A stretch of 64,000 nucleotides of DNA from Odontesthes bonariensis (taxonomy: Eukaryota; Chordata; Actinopteri; Atheriniformes; Atherinopsidae). Shown piece by piece: positions 10,401 through 22,984 of the stretch. The position numbers and the translations under genes are program-made. Numbering within the stretch: position 1 is the stretch's first letter; each line of letters opens with the position of its first letter. Under the pieces are notes generated by a model. It had not been told where the DNA came from, searched no databases, and saw only the letters and a list, made by a program, of their open reading frames with translations. Where the stretch lies: positions 32,616,263-32,680,262 of the forward strand of contig NC_134526.1 in assembly GCF_027942865.1 (NCBI RefSeq), in the 5' to 3' direction.

Positions 10401-13400
10401 ATGTTTTTATACATTTTAAGAAATTGCAGTTTTTGTGTCACTACCCCAGTTTTTTATAAGCAGGGTCAAAAATGACCCCAAGCCTTTCCTATAGAATCTC
10501 AAGGGTTTGCTTTGGGAACCTTTGATTCTTACCAACTGTGAAAGGAAGATGCAAGAGTTTCTATGCTCTCTTTGTTACGTGGAGTAGAAGAGGTCAAAGA
10601 GGAAAGATAAAGAAAGCATAGAAATACTATCCTCAAGTTAAAATTCAGGGTCTGCATATAAAAAATACAACCTGAGAACAAGCAAGGAAACAATATGGCA
10701 TTCAGATAAACTGACGTGGCGCCACGTCAAAGAGGAAGGAGACAAGTCCTGCTGATATCTGACTGGATCAGTCAACTTGGGGGATGAATCTGACTGTGGC
10801 CGAAACCTGATTAGCTCTAAACAAAGAAATGATAACGACTATCTAGATATAACAATGCAGTAAAATGAAACAAAATAAGAATAATCAAAAGGATAGAAAT
10901 AAGAAGCTTCCTGCCTGGAAGAAAATATGCATACTCCTTTGAGGGGAAATCTGTATCTGAAGTGGCACACAAAACTCTTCTTATCTCACACACTTGCATC
11001 CAAAACTTGTTTTTTTTATGACATACCCTGAGACTGTACAGTCACGTTCAAAATTCTTGGCACACCCGATTTTCAAGTTGGTAATTCAGACGTTCTTCAG
11101 AAATAGATGTAAACATTTCCCAGTTTTGTGTAATCAGAATAATCTACTTATAGGGCCAAGTTTGTTAAAATAAGGAAAAAAGTACCTGTATGAAATATAC
11201 CTCCGAAACAATTACACACGCTGCTCATTAATATTTATTGGCTGAACTTTCTTTTCTTTTCTTTTTTTCTTCAATCATTTATCTTTGAATATAAAATACT
11301 GTTGGATGGAAACAGTCTGTGGAAAAAAGGTGAATATGATAAAATGCAATTGAAATATCAAATCAAACGACCTACAAATACACAAACAATGTTACATAAA
11401 ACTCTTTCAAGAGCTCATATTTGTGTTGACCAAAGATGACTGTAAAGCTGTCATCAGGTATTCCATCATGTCAGTTTAATTTCTATTAATTTCTAGTTAT
11501 GTCATTGGATTATTTCTAATATTTTTTTAAGATTTTTGATGTTATTTCTTGTAAAAAAAAAAAAAAAGTTATAAAAAAACTTGTTAAATGTAAAATCAGT
11601 TTTTTGTTGACTCAAATATAATAAACATAATCACCTTTAACCAAAAAGACAGACATTTTTTAAATTCATTGCAAAAACACATTGATTCTAATTGGGGTCA
11701 TTTTTGACCCCACTCATGGAAGAGTGGAGGTATCGGTCGTTCATGCAAGGGTTAACTGGAAGAAACTTGCTTTCACCACAGCTTTAATCTGGCTGTCGAA
11801 ATTCAGATCCGAGTCTACTTTTACCCCCAGATCATTGAGTATGGGTTTGGCATACTGTGCCAAGAAAACCCAAATCGACTGAGGGGGTCACAGAGGTGCC
11901 TCCAAAAACCATTCCTTCAGTCTTTTTTTCATTCATATTTAAAAAGTTTAAAGCCATCCAGGCCATGACATCCTCTAAACAGTTTAACAGTGTCTTGGGG
12001 GAGTATGAATCAGCCTTTTTAAGCGGTACATAAATCTGGCTGTCATCAGCATAACAGTGGAATAAAATGCCGTGCTTCCTGAGAATGGAACCCAGTGGGA
12101 GAAGATACAAAGAAAATAAAAGAGGGCCCTGCACTGAACCCTGTGGAACCCCACATGGGAGAGGAGCAGTGGAAGATACGGAGTCACCAAGGCTGACACA
12201 GAATGTCCGATGCGACAAGTAGGACCTGAACCATTCCAGCGCTGAGCCCCTGATGCCCACCCACTGCTCCAAGCGATTAATCAGGATGTCATGGTCCACT
12301 GTATCAAATACAGCAGTTAAGTCTAAAAGCACAAGGATTACAGTGACCAGAATCAGTAGCTAAAAAGACGTCGTTAAAAACTCTTAAAAGCGCTGATTCT
12401 GTGCTGTGAAATATTTTAAAACCAGATTGGAAAATTTCAAGAACATTTTGTCCATTTAAAAGGTCCATGAGCTGAGAATAGACAATCTTCTCTAAGATTT
12501 TAGAAAGGAAGGACAGTTTAGATATGGGCCTAAAGTTATCCATAGCAGTAGGATCCAGTCCAGTTTTTTTTTTTTTTTAAACAAAAAAAAAAACAAAAAA
12601 AAACAAAAAAAAACAAAAAAAAAACAAAAAAAAAAAATCAGTGGCTGCACAACTGCATGTTTAAAATGTACAGGAACTACTCCTGAGGACAGACTGCTGT
12701 TAATAGCCGCTTTCGGACTGTAGGAACCTTTGGCAGTTCTAATAACCTTTTAATCCGCGGGGCCGTTTTCTCCCGTGTTCGGACATACAGGAACTCGGGG
12801 CTTTCTCCCTCAGTTCCTATAACTATTTAGCTCCTTCTCCGAGGTCGGGTCTTTTCATGGTTCTATAGAACGATCTGAGGGAGGTGTGTGGTGGTCGGTA
12901 GCTACGCCCCATGTCATGCTATCACGGCTGAAATGTTTCATCATAGACACAGACACAACCGGCGGGTGTTTAATAAGTTAAACTTACACTGGTCTCCTTT
13001 GTCTGCAGCGCTCTGCTCTCCTTTCTTCCTTCATGAAATGAAAAAGTATCTCCTGACTCTCTCTGTGAGCTCTTCCAGCCTCGATATTAGACGCCTGATG
13101 TGATTGTCCATGATTAATATCACCATCATGCAGACCATGAACACGCTGGCCTCCCCGCTCTCCATATTAGATTCATTGTGCTGTTTTTTCTTCTCTAATT
13201 ACTTTTACGGGTTTTGTTTTGTGTTTGAATGTGGCGCTAAACGGCTAACGGCTAACACGTCACTGAAGCAGACGGCTGCGCGCGCCGCATCAGTCCCTAT
13301 CAGGTCCCGACTCATGTGCGAATGCAGACTGAAACAGAAGGACAGTTATCAGAACGAAATTCGAGTAGGACAGTTCTGATAACTGCGTTCCTATAACTAC

Positions 13401-16400
13401 TCTGTCCGAAAGCGGCTATTGATGCAGATGTAATAAATATGGCCCAACAGTGGGGAAAACCTCCTTAAAAAGTTGAGGAGGAACAGGGTCGTTGGGCGAG
13501 CCTGATGGCTTTAAATGTCCCATATTCTCCTGCACAAAGGACATGGTCACTGGTTCAAATGAGTCAAAAACAGCAGAACAGGGGACAAAAACTGAGGGGT
13601 CGTAAGCAGGAAGTGAAATAAGTGCTCTGATAGAAGAGACTTTAGCAGTGAAGAATTGCAGAAAGTTTTCACACACAGAAGGCGAGGGCTCAGTTCCCAG
13701 TCTGTGGTGCATTCAGAGCAGAGTTTATCACCTTAAACAACACACCAGGTTTGTGACAGTTTAAAACAATATCCCAGAAATATTTTCCTTTAGCCTCTTT
13801 CACAGAGGACTGGTAACGGCGCCAACAATCCCTCAACATTTGAAAAGACACTTCCAGTAGATCCTTTTTCCATTTGCGCTCAGCTATACGACACTCCTGT
13901 CTGGCGCTGCGGGTTGTTTCATTCAACCAAGGCTCTGATTCAACTTTACGCTGCCTGCTCTTTAATGGGCAGCACAGTCAATGGCAATTTGACAAGTGTA
14001 AAAAAACTGAGAGCTAAGAGCCTCTGTATCATCGCACACATAATCGGGAGTGATGCAGTTCTGACTGAAGGCAGCTGAGAAGCGGGCAGCAGTGAAAGGG
14101 TAAATAACCCGGCATCTGCCAGCAGCAGCGCGAGGTTTAACTGAGTTACAGCACACAGCAGCTTCCAACAGTTAAAAACAGGCACACCATATGATAAAAC
14201 AAGATCAGGTGTGTGTCCCTGTACATGTGTTGGGCCCAATACAGACTGTACAAGATTAAAAGAGTCGATTATATTTAAAACTCCCTCGCCAGGGGTTTTT
14301 CTGGACAACACACATGGACATTACAATCCCCGGCAATCAGGAGCCGGTCATATTTCGGCATGATATCAGCCAAGAATACAGAAAAGTCATTTAAAAAGTC
14401 TCCGTTGTATTTGGGAGGCCGATAAACCACAGCACACAGCACTGTGCGAGCACTTCCCAGCTCAAACAAACTAAATTCAAAGCTGGCAAAAGCCGATAAC
14501 AGCGATATCTGTTTACATTTAAAATCACTTTTAAAAATAGTTGCAATTCCTCCTCCTCGACCAGATGTCTGTGGAGAATTAAAATAGCAACACTCGGCAG
14601 GTAAGAGTTCTGTGAAGGCACTGGACTCACCAACACTCAGCCAAGTCGGTGACAAAGAGGAAATCCAGTTCACGAGATGTGAAGAAATCCTTCAGGGGGA
14701 ATGTTTTATGCGTTAACCAGGGCAAACCTGGCAGCAGCTGGCAGATCTGAGCGAGCAGCTGACCGTGGGTCAGCAGGTGAGGAGAGGCCGCAGGTTTCCC
14801 GGATCCATTCCACGCCAGCGCGGACAAGGAGGGCAGGGACCGCGGGGGAGGAACAGATCATCCGAGCCGGGCACCGGTACCAGGCAGGCAGCGACGGGGT
14901 CCAGCCAACGTCCAGACACAAAGGTGAGGCACTGCGCCATATCCACCGCGGTCGGGACGCACCAACCTGGCCCTCAGCCTCACCAGACAGCCGCCATGCT
15001 TACCCCAGGGGCGGTGGCATTTTCGCTGAGGGAGTGGCGCTGACGTGCGGCAGAGGTGTGCCGGGATGTCTGACAGGAAAGGAGGCAGCGTTTGCTGTTC
15101 ATAATGATCCAGGTTGACCAGATCTATAGGAGAGATTCTCAGATCTAGCACGTTGCTAGATGCTACACCAGCAGAGTGTCGACATTATGTGCAACTAGAG
15201 TAGAAATACAGTCAGCATACGTAACGCCTCACACTCTGGCGCCATCTTTCCCAGAACTCCTCTTTCTGTGGATCAGTGAGAGAGTGCTGGATCAATGACA
15301 GAGTGCTCACACTACACGGTTCCACCAGACTTTCCCTTCGACTTGTTTAACTGTCCCCTATCATGCAGTTCCAGCTGTCATGAAGATAAGTCAATATGGT
15401 ACAGTAGCTCCTGACTCATCTCTAAAATACTGGGAAGCTTTTGTAGTAAAAGAGGCCTAAGTAACAAAATCTGAAAATGATGTAGGCCAAGAGGTTTCTA
15501 CATTGATAATTTGGTTTATTCCACAAATCGCATCTCAGGTGGGTGCTGGGTCCACAGGTGGGTGCTGGAACAGTGTGCTGCTGGGAGAGGCTGGTCAGCG
15601 GTGCGGTCACGTCTCCACGCCCTGGTAGTTGCCACGGAGATGGATATAATGACTTGGCAGGCGGGCCTTCTTGGTGTTAGCGCTTCATGCAACCCAGCCT
15701 CCTCTCTACCAGAGCACGGACAGTGGTGCGTCAGAAGCTGCCGGCAGGCTTCCAGGTACCTGAATCATATGATCAACATGGACGAGGTCCCCCTCACGTT
15801 TGACATCCCCAGGGGCCCAAGTGTCCCAGAGAAATTTTATGAAATAACTTTTTTGGCTGATGTGACTTATAGTCTGGAAAATACAGTATACATACTACAA
15901 TAAAACTTCCCTCCTGTCAGCTTGTGTCAAATAAACAATGGCAAAGAGGAACATCACGGACAGTGAGATGAAGTGCTGATCACAAAGGCAGAAGCCAGGA
16001 AATACAATGGGCTGTTTAACCTCGAGCAAAAAAAACAGAAAATGATGAAATGGCAGTGTCAGTTACAGTTGATGCAGCTGGCTCAGAGAAGCGTACAGCT
16101 GCTGACAGAAAATACAGAAAGAAAGTGGATGACTGCTCAGAATGTAGCTGACACAAAGAAGAGCAGGAAAGCTGCCCAACGAGAGCATCCAAAACCAACA
16201 TCTGTGTGGAATGTAATCAAAATGGCTGTAATAAGTTGTGAGGAGCAAGCTGGGGAGGCCCCAACATGAGCCTATTTGAGTCCAGCAGTCAGAAAAGATG
16301 AGGGGCCTATCAGAGTGAACCTGGCACCTCCATGCACCGTCAGAGCACACTGTAGGGGTCCCACTAGATAAACAAGCTGCTCACTGAAGTAACTGGTTAA

Positions 16401-19400
16401 AAATCCATGCCAAAACTAAGCATTTGTTTGCTCTCTTTCTTTGCATCACATCTTAATGATGCTGTAAGGCAGTGGCTTTCCTCTGTGGGGAGATGGATTT
16501 GTGATTCATCTGAATGCCCATGTGTAAAGTCCCTGAAGAAGTCCACTCCACAGAAACAGAGAAAGCTGTTCGGTTTACTGGTGATCATGGTTGTGGCAGA
16601 TCATCTTTAGGACATTACTTTGTCAGGGTGGCTGGAGCTCAGAAGAGCAGTAGCCTACCAATTGGAAGGTTGGTGGTTTGACTCCCAGCTTCTCTGAGCA
16701 TCCTTGGGCAAGACACTGAAGTCTGCATTGCCTAACGATGCATCCACTGGTGAATGAATGCACAGCAGAAAGCACAGTGGGGCCTATCTGGACTAAGACG
16801 TGCTGTATTAGTGTGAGTGAACGTGGCATGTAGTGTGAAAGCGCTTTGAGTGGTCCGTTAGACGTGAAAAGCGCTATACAAGTAGAGTCCCTTTACCATG
16901 GACTTTCAGTAAGCAGAGGTTTTCAGCAATAAGACATGCTCTGGGTATTGTGTATGAAATAGCATTTGCCAACATTACTAAAGTAACAAACAGGAAAAGA
17001 TGATGCGAGTTGTGTTTTGGCCATCTAATATCCAATAGTTCCTCATATTATTAAAGCAAATGTATGTTGCAATGTGAACCTGTTTTAATTAAGCGTCTGC
17101 TTCTCACATGGCATCAATTTAGTATGGATGGTGTTTATCAAACTGTAATCCTACATACCAATTTGGTCTGAGGTCATCATGCCAAAAATACACGAATCAA
17201 CAAGTCTTTAAGTTGTTTTTAAAAATCTGCAGATACCTTCAGGGTCTGACCATAAGAGGTCACACATGGGGCCATCATGGGGCACCTCCTGTTTTCTGTC
17301 AATGGTTCTGATCTGGTCCAACGTCTGGATGGACGGAGATAAACCACCATGCACGCAGAAGATCTGAAAGATTAAGAGAGAATGTAGCAACTCTACTGGA
17401 AGAGATAAAATGACGCTTTACAGTTCGTATTTGCTTTGAAAGCCCAGAATTGAATGCATTCTGTAATACACTTGCAACGGAAGGAAACGTTGGACAAAGT
17501 ATCTCACCTTGCCATCAATAATAGCAGAGAGAGACAGGTAGTCAAATATCTCTGTGCAATATCTCCAAACGGTTACTGAGCCATACTTGCGGAGGCACTC
17601 ATCATAGAAACCATAGACCTGGGTGATTTGCCGGGACTCGTGGTTTCCCCGAATCAAAGTTATTCTGTCTGGATAACGCACCTGAGGTAGAAAAATGAGA
17701 ATGAGGGTACTTCATAAGCATGTCAGCAAATTTCTAGAGGTTAACAAATAAACTTGAGAACTCATCCACTGGTTTCTCATCCGACCACTTTTTTAATATT
17801 TGTAGACCTTTGCTGGCAGAGGTGAAAACTCATGTTTACCTTGAGCGCTAGCAACAGAAGAAAAGTCTCCACACTATAGAAGCCTCTGTCCACAAAGTCC
17901 CCCATGAAGAGATAATTCGTCTCTGGGACATCTCCGCCAACCTGACATGGAAAGTTTAAAATAAGTCGTTTCAATGGGTTGTTCATGCTTTAGATACCTG
18001 TCATCAAGGCAATGTTGCTCGATGTTATTGTCATTTGGAAGCCATCCCCCTCAATGAGTCTGGATGAGGGTCCAACCTGAGCACATATCAATTTACCAAG
18101 AGGGCGGCTCCTTCATTCAGCCTCGCACACAACACCCATAACAACCTATGGCTTCATTTAAATTTAAAGGACTCAGACCAAGTGAAAAACAGCTGAGACA
18201 AAACCTTTTGTTTTTCTGGAAATGACTGACTGTCCTTATGTTTATCATATCTTGAAAATGATAAAGATCGCTGTGTATGGAAATTGTTGATGCAATGCTA
18301 ACGTTGCACCGTCTCATAGCAGGCTAAGAACCATATGACTAACAGTGATTGGGGCAGTGTATGGTTCTTGGTTAAAGTTCAGAATGCAGACCTGAAACCT
18401 GCAGCCGTCATCACGTGAACACTGGCAGAATAGGCCTTGTATAGACAATGGTTTGTAGCGTTAGCCTGTGAAATATAAACTCAACACAGAGGAACAGTGA
18501 GTTTACTGAGCTGATTCCCAACAGGATTGTAAAACCCCCCCCAGCTGGCTGTTACATCACTTCAGCTCCCCCATCTACAGTAGGAATGCAACCAGGGAGA
18601 AAACACACACAGGTATGTTGTTTGTTGAGTCTCCCCTTTCCTCATAATCCCAGGAAAGCTCTTAAAACTGTTCAATCTAGAAGAGCCTAAACATCCAGCA
18701 GCTGGGGAGAATAATGAAGCAATGGGTAATTAGAATGAACCACAGCAGTGAAAGATTAGCACATTTGCATTGAACTGTGTTTCAAACACTTCTGTGGCTG
18801 GAAATACACAGAAAAAAAAGGCCTTGAGGAGTTGTGCTTCATCGAGTTACTGAAGTATTGCATCATAACTCTGAGCTTTCCTTGCTCCAGCATCGCAGCC
18901 TCTGCTCGCCCCACATACAGTTCCTCTGTGACTGAACTGCTCACGGCACTTTGAGCTGTTATTGGTCACTTTGGACAGCACTTTATTGATGCTCCATGTT
19001 TATTCTGGATGCCCAATGTTCTGTCCGAGTCCTATGTGGTGCTCTCTGTGCCTTTTAATTGCACCTCTGAGACAAATAAACTAGGACTGAATTGAATTAA
19101 AGTTTTGTATATTAATGAGTTTCCCACACCACCAACAAACTAAATATACAGAATAACACAATGACAATCAACTAACTGATGATCAGTGTGTAAAAACTTA
19201 CCCTAAAAAGCTCTTTCAGGTCATAGAACTGACCGTGTATATCACCGCACACCTGCAAGAAAAACAAGGGGAAACCTTTTCTTGCCATTTTTGTAACTTT
19301 TTTTAAACTTTTTAAGCCAACAACTGTCAGTAAATGTGACTTACTGTGACAGGAGAGTCTACTCTCTGAACGTTGCTTTCTTCAACCAGAATCTCTCTGA

Positions 19401-20613
19401 AAGTACAAACACACAAATAAATGAAATCAATATTTTATGTTCTTACATCTCCTGAGAGTTCTACTGGTATATCTAACCCAGAAACATAACGGTGTTGACC
19501 ACCATTCATTTTCAGAGCTGTACAGTCCTCCATCAACCACACAGGGTTAAATAAAACAGCATTCCAAAGCAAAGTTGCACTGGTAGAAGCTTTTCTGTCC
19601 AACATCCTAGTGTGACTTACATGGTTACCTGCCAATGTTTTTAATCAAATATTTAAAAAAATTATCCAGTTTTGATTCATTTGTTCATGGGAGTGGCCAT
19701 CATTGATGCTCGTCAACAAAAATCATGTAAAATGTCCCATCTAAAAAAAGGAGCACTACTTGTGTCTGTAGTATTTTGCAGACTTAAAAAAAAAAAGACA
19801 CCGAGCATGACAACATTTCACATCGCGCCCACTCTGGATATAAACTGCTGAGCTTGAGGTTCATGTTTGTAGTGTTTATGGAGCAAGAAAACAAACTAAC
19901 TAAGCTAACAAACAAACAAACTAACTAAACTTAAAACTGTGGTGGATGACATGGATAATAGACTGACTGATTATGTATTACACACAGATATTTTCCACTA
20001 TGGCACTATGTTATGATACCATGTCATTTCCTGTCCTGCAACAATTTCATTTGCACTGGATGTAAAGGACAACTTCAATATTGTTCAACTTTAAAACTTG
20101 CATGAGAAAATGTTGACGGAAACATTGATTTCCAACAGAGTTTTGTAGAAGACAGATTATGTGTAATTAAACTATAATGGTACAATCTCTTCTTTTATCC
20201 CATTAGAGAAATGATTGACATAGCATAAAAGTCAACAAACCCCTTTCCCAACTTCACATAATACACAGATGTTCAGTTATAAAATCCCTGTCAATGACAA
20301 TGTTTGGGCAGGCATTTGTAGGCATAATACTACATAGTACCAACAGCACAGACTATGAGTCTTTAGTAAAATTAAGTTATACTGCTCGGATATCATGTAT
20401 AATGGTATAATATTATGCACTGATTAAAGTTAAGATCAAACTCTCTAAATATATACTTTAACAGTCCCTTACAGATGCTTTCTGTTGCAGTACAGAGGAA
20501 CATTTGATCCATTACCTGGCTTTGGCACACAGAGCTTTGACTTCATTTTCCTTGATGAGCTCACAGCGTCTGAGCTGCTCTATCTGCCGGTCCAGGTCAC
20601 TGATGTCCCCCAT
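7488..20613 (-). CDS. ppp4c: Protein phosphatase 4 catalytic subunit
   Basis: Eight coding exons (minus strand): 20516-20613, 19345-19396, 19202-19252, 17840-17941, 17508-17681, 17237-17363, 9272-9461, 7488-7617. All junctions are GT-AG, phases agree, and the sum is 924 nt: 307 aa plus stop, the same length as the human protein. It is a PPP-family Ser/Thr phosphatase with a two-metal active site. Visible motifs are GDIHG (53-57), GDFVDRG (81-87), GNHE (113-116), HGG (164-166) and RAH (236-238), with the C-terminal YFL whose terminal Leu is methylated in this family. PP4 acts with regulatory subunits in centrosome function, DNA-damage signalling and splicing-factor handling. Residue 232 is His where human PPP4C has Asp, a position that varies among PPP relatives. 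Intron 6 (7.8 kb) and intron 7 carry most of the inserted repeats. Start chosen: ATG at 20613, giving [10 protein letters not shown] as in orthologues. Confidence 0.98.
7671..8740 (+). pseudogene. PIF/Harbinger transposase relic
   Basis: In intron 7 of ppp4c and opposite to it. From about 8100 to 8500 the plus strand encodes, across several frames, pieces matching HARBI1-like transposase: a segment with [20 protein letters not shown] and [10 protein letters not shown] (about 8240-8330), then [18 protein letters not shown] (about 8445-8500). Frameshifts and stops break it. The stretch starting gggcctcatgcaacaac at 7671, followed by a hairpin with tcgtacgcac/gtgcgtacga arms, looks like a Harbinger terminal repeat. 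The right end was not found, so 8740 is an estimate. Confidence 0.7.
8762..9163 (-). mobile_element. tRNA-like SINE with (ATCC)n tail
   Basis: This dispersed fish repeat reads, on the minus strand, from a pol-III-type head (GCACGGTGGTGTGG, B-box-like GGTTCAACTCC) to a tail of GGAT/GAAT repeats (8765-8795 on plus). A second, oppositely oriented copy lies at 35639-35975. It sits in ppp4c intron 7. Confidence 0.7.
10300..11751. mobile_element. piggyBac-like non-autonomous element
   Basis: It lies between two TTAA copies (10296-10299 and 11752-11755). Its ends are inverted: cccttagatgcataag on the left, and the reverse complement of the right end begins cccttgcatgaacgac. The subterminal blocks on both sides contain palindromes of the form GGGGTCA-n-TGACCCC. 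The LINE reading frame resumes exactly after one TTAA is discounted. No transposase is encoded. TTAA duplication with CCCTT ends is typical of piggyBac. A patch near 11035 resembles another terminal repeat but is unresolved. Confidence 0.75.
12565..12637. repeat. A-rich simple repeat, (A7-10 C)n
   Basis: A T run is followed by repeated blocks of seven to ten A separated by single C, inside the L2 relic. Confidence 0.9.
12704..13418. mobile_element. MITE-like element inserted in the L2 LINE
   Basis: The ends tagccgctttcggac (12704-12718) and gtccgaaagcggcta (13404-13418) are perfect 15-bp inverted repeats; similarity continues inward (tgtaggaac / ttcctataac). The L2 sequence resumes on both sides. 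The 715-bp interior is non-coding. The target duplication is unclear: flanks read ...gctgttaa and ttgatgc..., compatible with a short TTA/TTRA duplication, so Harbinger-type is possible but not shown. Confidence 0.7.
15660..15840 (+). pseudogene. Possible pogo/Tigger transposase fragment
   Basis: Within ppp4c intron 6, the plus strand encodes, with a frame change, [15 protein letters not shown] sequence (about 15730) and then [12 protein letters not shown] (about 15777-15812), which resembles the catalytic-Asp region of pogo-type transposases. Only this short piece is visible. Confidence 0.4.
16625..16900 (+). mobile_element. SINE-like dispersed repeat
   Basis: The stretch carries the hallmark pieces of a very common fish short repeat: caattggaaggttggtggtt near 16660, cttgggcaagacactgaa near 16704, and gcgctttgagtggtc then aagcgctatacaagt near 16840-16885. 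It lies in ppp4c intron 6. Confidence 0.65.
16901..17236. other. ppp4c intron 6 end, no feature seen
   Basis: AT-rich intronic sequence; nothing beyond the splice site can be supported. Introns 1 and 3 (19397-20515, 17942-19201) are also free of recognisable genes or elements. Confidence 0.5.
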
Positions 20614-21664
20614 TGTCACACACATAGAGAGGGCTGGTCAAACACTTTGTCCACACACTTCTCTTCTCACGGACCAATTTTTTCTCTTTCACCCCACGCT
20701 ATGGAGCACACAGTTTCTTCCTCGAGATTAGACCGGGCTCAATAACTCCTGATGGTCAGGCCTTTGCAATAAGGAGGTTCAGAATGAGGAACTGTGGAGG
20801 ACAAGCAATAGAATCAAGAAATTAATATGAACGAAAACAAAGAGCTAAACACCGTAGTAACAAAATAATCCTGCCATATGGGATAACCTAGATCCATTTC
20901 TTATCAGAATCCCAAATCTAAAATAAATATAAGCCATGCTGAAGTACTTGTTCGTTAACACAGAACACGAAATCACAGAAAATTGTTGTTTGAAAAGAAA
21001 TGTGAGGCCTAGGGGCGTAGCTCAACGTAAGCTAACCACTAGCATGTTAGCTTACATCACTGCTAACGACGTCAGTTTAACATCGATTCTTAGATAACTT
21101 AGCCAACCATTTTGTTTGGGAATTTGTCCGAAAGGTCACCATAGATATACCCAAGTTGATACCAAATCTCTACATATATTTAACGGGCTTTTGAACTGTT
21201 ACAGCATGTTCACTTTGGTAGGTTACGTTAGCGGGTTTACCACGGACAACTGGTTAACTTAACAAACGGCGTCAAAGCTGGTTTTGCGCTTCTCGGCTAA
21301 TCTCTTAACCGATGTAGCTAACACTGTTAAAACGTATTAAGCGACCCACACAGCCGAGCTAAATGAATCAAAGACTAATTACTGTGTTAGCAGGAGTCTG
21401 TGAAACAGGCATCGACTTCTCATTCCGTGGATGTTTGGTTCTTTCGCGGGTCGTTCCCCAGCTCCACTTCTTCCACCGGTGTCGCCTTTGCCGGTTCACT
21501 CCTGCTGTTCTCAGCAACACCAACGACTCGCATGCAACTTCCGGTGTGGCACGCGCAGCGCTCAGTCCGGCCTTAACCACACAGAAAACGTCCCAAAGAC
21601 CCAAACTGTTTACAAATCGAGCTACATTGAGAATGACCAACCATCTATGAGAGTGAAAGAATAA
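20614..21664 (-). promoter_or_regulatory. ppp4c: ppp4c 5' UTR and promoter region
   Basis: Upstream of the ATG at 20613 the sequence grows richer in CpG around 21420-21570. On the minus strand it contains an ETS-type CCGGAAGT (21537-21544), a common core element of housekeeping promoters. A non-coding first exon spliced to the region just above 20613 is likely but not delimited. No TATA box is evident. Confidence 0.45.
21537..21544 (-). promoter_or_regulatory. ETS-type site CCGGAAGT
   Basis: Perfect match to the ETS/GABP consensus on the minus strand, within the CpG-richest part upstream of ppp4c. Confidence 0.45.
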
Positions 21665-22300
21665 ATGTTAAGGTTCAATTGTTTAGAGCAAATGGGTGGT
21701 TTTATAGATAAAACACTAAATGTTTAGAATAAAACTCGTTCTTAGTGGACATTTTGCATTTTCAGATTTATTATGAGCACTCAATTAATCTGTATAAATT
21801 AATCTAATTAATCTAAATAAATTCGTTTTGTCATGTGTTAATGAATTGTTTAATGAAGTCCCAGTAATTATGAATCTAATATGAATCAGTTTTATAACAG
21901 AGCAATGGTTTGGAGTGAAAGTCTGAGTTTATGGTTAAAGTGTAGGCGACACCAATGATTTAAAGGCAAGATTTTTTTTATTATTATTACTCATTTTATT
22001 GCTTTGATTTTGTTGTAGAAGGTTTCAGCGTCCTGTCTCAGGAGCTAATTAATGTTTGATTGTGTCCATGTGCAGCATGTATTTATGCTCTCCTCTTTGT
22101 GTTATAATGTGTTCACATAAAGCATGCTGAATTGTCTCTGTATGAGATATACTGCACACATATACTGGCCCTGCTCAGTTTATTAATAACCCAAAAATCA
22201 ACACGCATCATCATACTTTGTGACTATATTATCGTGAGTGTGTGACCCACATATTATTTTTCACTGTTACATCTCAACAGGAGCAATCTTAACAGCCAAA
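21665..22300. other. Intergenic AT-rich sequence
   Basis: No open frame, repeat family or motif could be supported here. Confidence 0.4.
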
Positions 22301-22378
22301 AGCGTACCTGGCAGCAGGTGAAGGTAAAGTACAGGAAAATATTTCAGTGGTAAGTAGCCTTTGAAGAAATGTGTTTGT

Positions 22379-22519
22379 CCAATAAAGAGAGCACCAAACT
22401 AGATATGGAATACAGAAAACTGAAAATAAAAAAGATCAAGCTAGAGATTATGAAACTGGAGAGGGATGTTAGTATAAATTCAGATAAAGGAGAAAGTCGT
22501 GGTGTGAACTGTATTTAAT
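22379..22519 (+). pseudogene. Possible C-terminal piece of a Harbinger Myb-like protein
   Basis: Reading from the serine codon near 22379, a short basic, coiled-coil-like peptide (KLDMEYRKLKIKKIKLEIMK) runs to a stop near 22519. Harbinger elements encode a second Myb-like protein often ending in such a Lys/Leu-rich helix. The neighbouring transposase relic on the opposite strand supports this reading. Confidence 0.4.
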
Positions 22520-22984
22520 TCTGTTTTCTCTCCACAGCTTGAAAAACATTTTTTAAACAATTCAACACAAGTTGAACTCAAACTTGTCATTATTGTACGG
22601 TTCATGCAACGTGTTAAAAATTAATTTATACATTTATGTTCACAGTGGGGTGCCATGACCTAAACGTGTGGAAAGTTATAAATCATCTCTGTCCATTTAG
22701 CCTTCTTACACTTGCTCTGACTTAAACTGCTACTGTGTCAATGCTAAATTATGAAAAGAAGTTCTAACTCAATGGTCACAACAATAAGGATCAATGGAAA
22801 TATGTGTCCCTGTATAGGTCCCTCACTGTGTCAGGAGAAACTGAGTCCTTTCAGGCACTGGAACCTGCAGGGACTCAAGCAAGAAAAGACTTCAGCCTGA
22901 AAAGTTGTCCACAAGACAAAATGTATAAAATATGAAGTATACTATTAATTTAAGATGGCTCTGTCAGAAGTCAGCCATGGTGCC

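Larger units (their letters stand above)
9610..15160 (-). pseudogene. L2-clade LINE in ppp4c intron 6, broken by two insertions
   Basis: Read on minus from right to left: endonuclease-like fragments (14275-14827, with [14 protein letters not shown]), connecting region (13416-13926), fingers of the reverse transcriptase (12304-12543, [17 protein letters not shown]), palm (11832-12332, [37 protein letters not shown]) and C-terminal region (9763-10230, [14 protein letters not shown] and [17 protein letters not shown]). The 3' end at about 9610 is a short CCAAT/ATTGG tail. Frameshifts and stops scatter through it. Two DNA elements interrupt it, at 10300-11751 and 12704-13418. Without them it would be about 3.4 kb. 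Its GC-rich 5' part (14700-15160) appears to be the N-terminal leader. Confidence 0.88.

Noticed and set aside
14701..15117. A 138-codon plus-strand open frame in GC-rich sequence
   Set aside because: It is the antisense of the L2 leader region; the LINE frame on the minus strand explains the composition.
15973..16269. A 98-codon plus-strand frame rich in Gln and Lys in ppp4c intron 6
   Set aside because: No motif or splice context supports it; possibly part of a repeat but not assignable.
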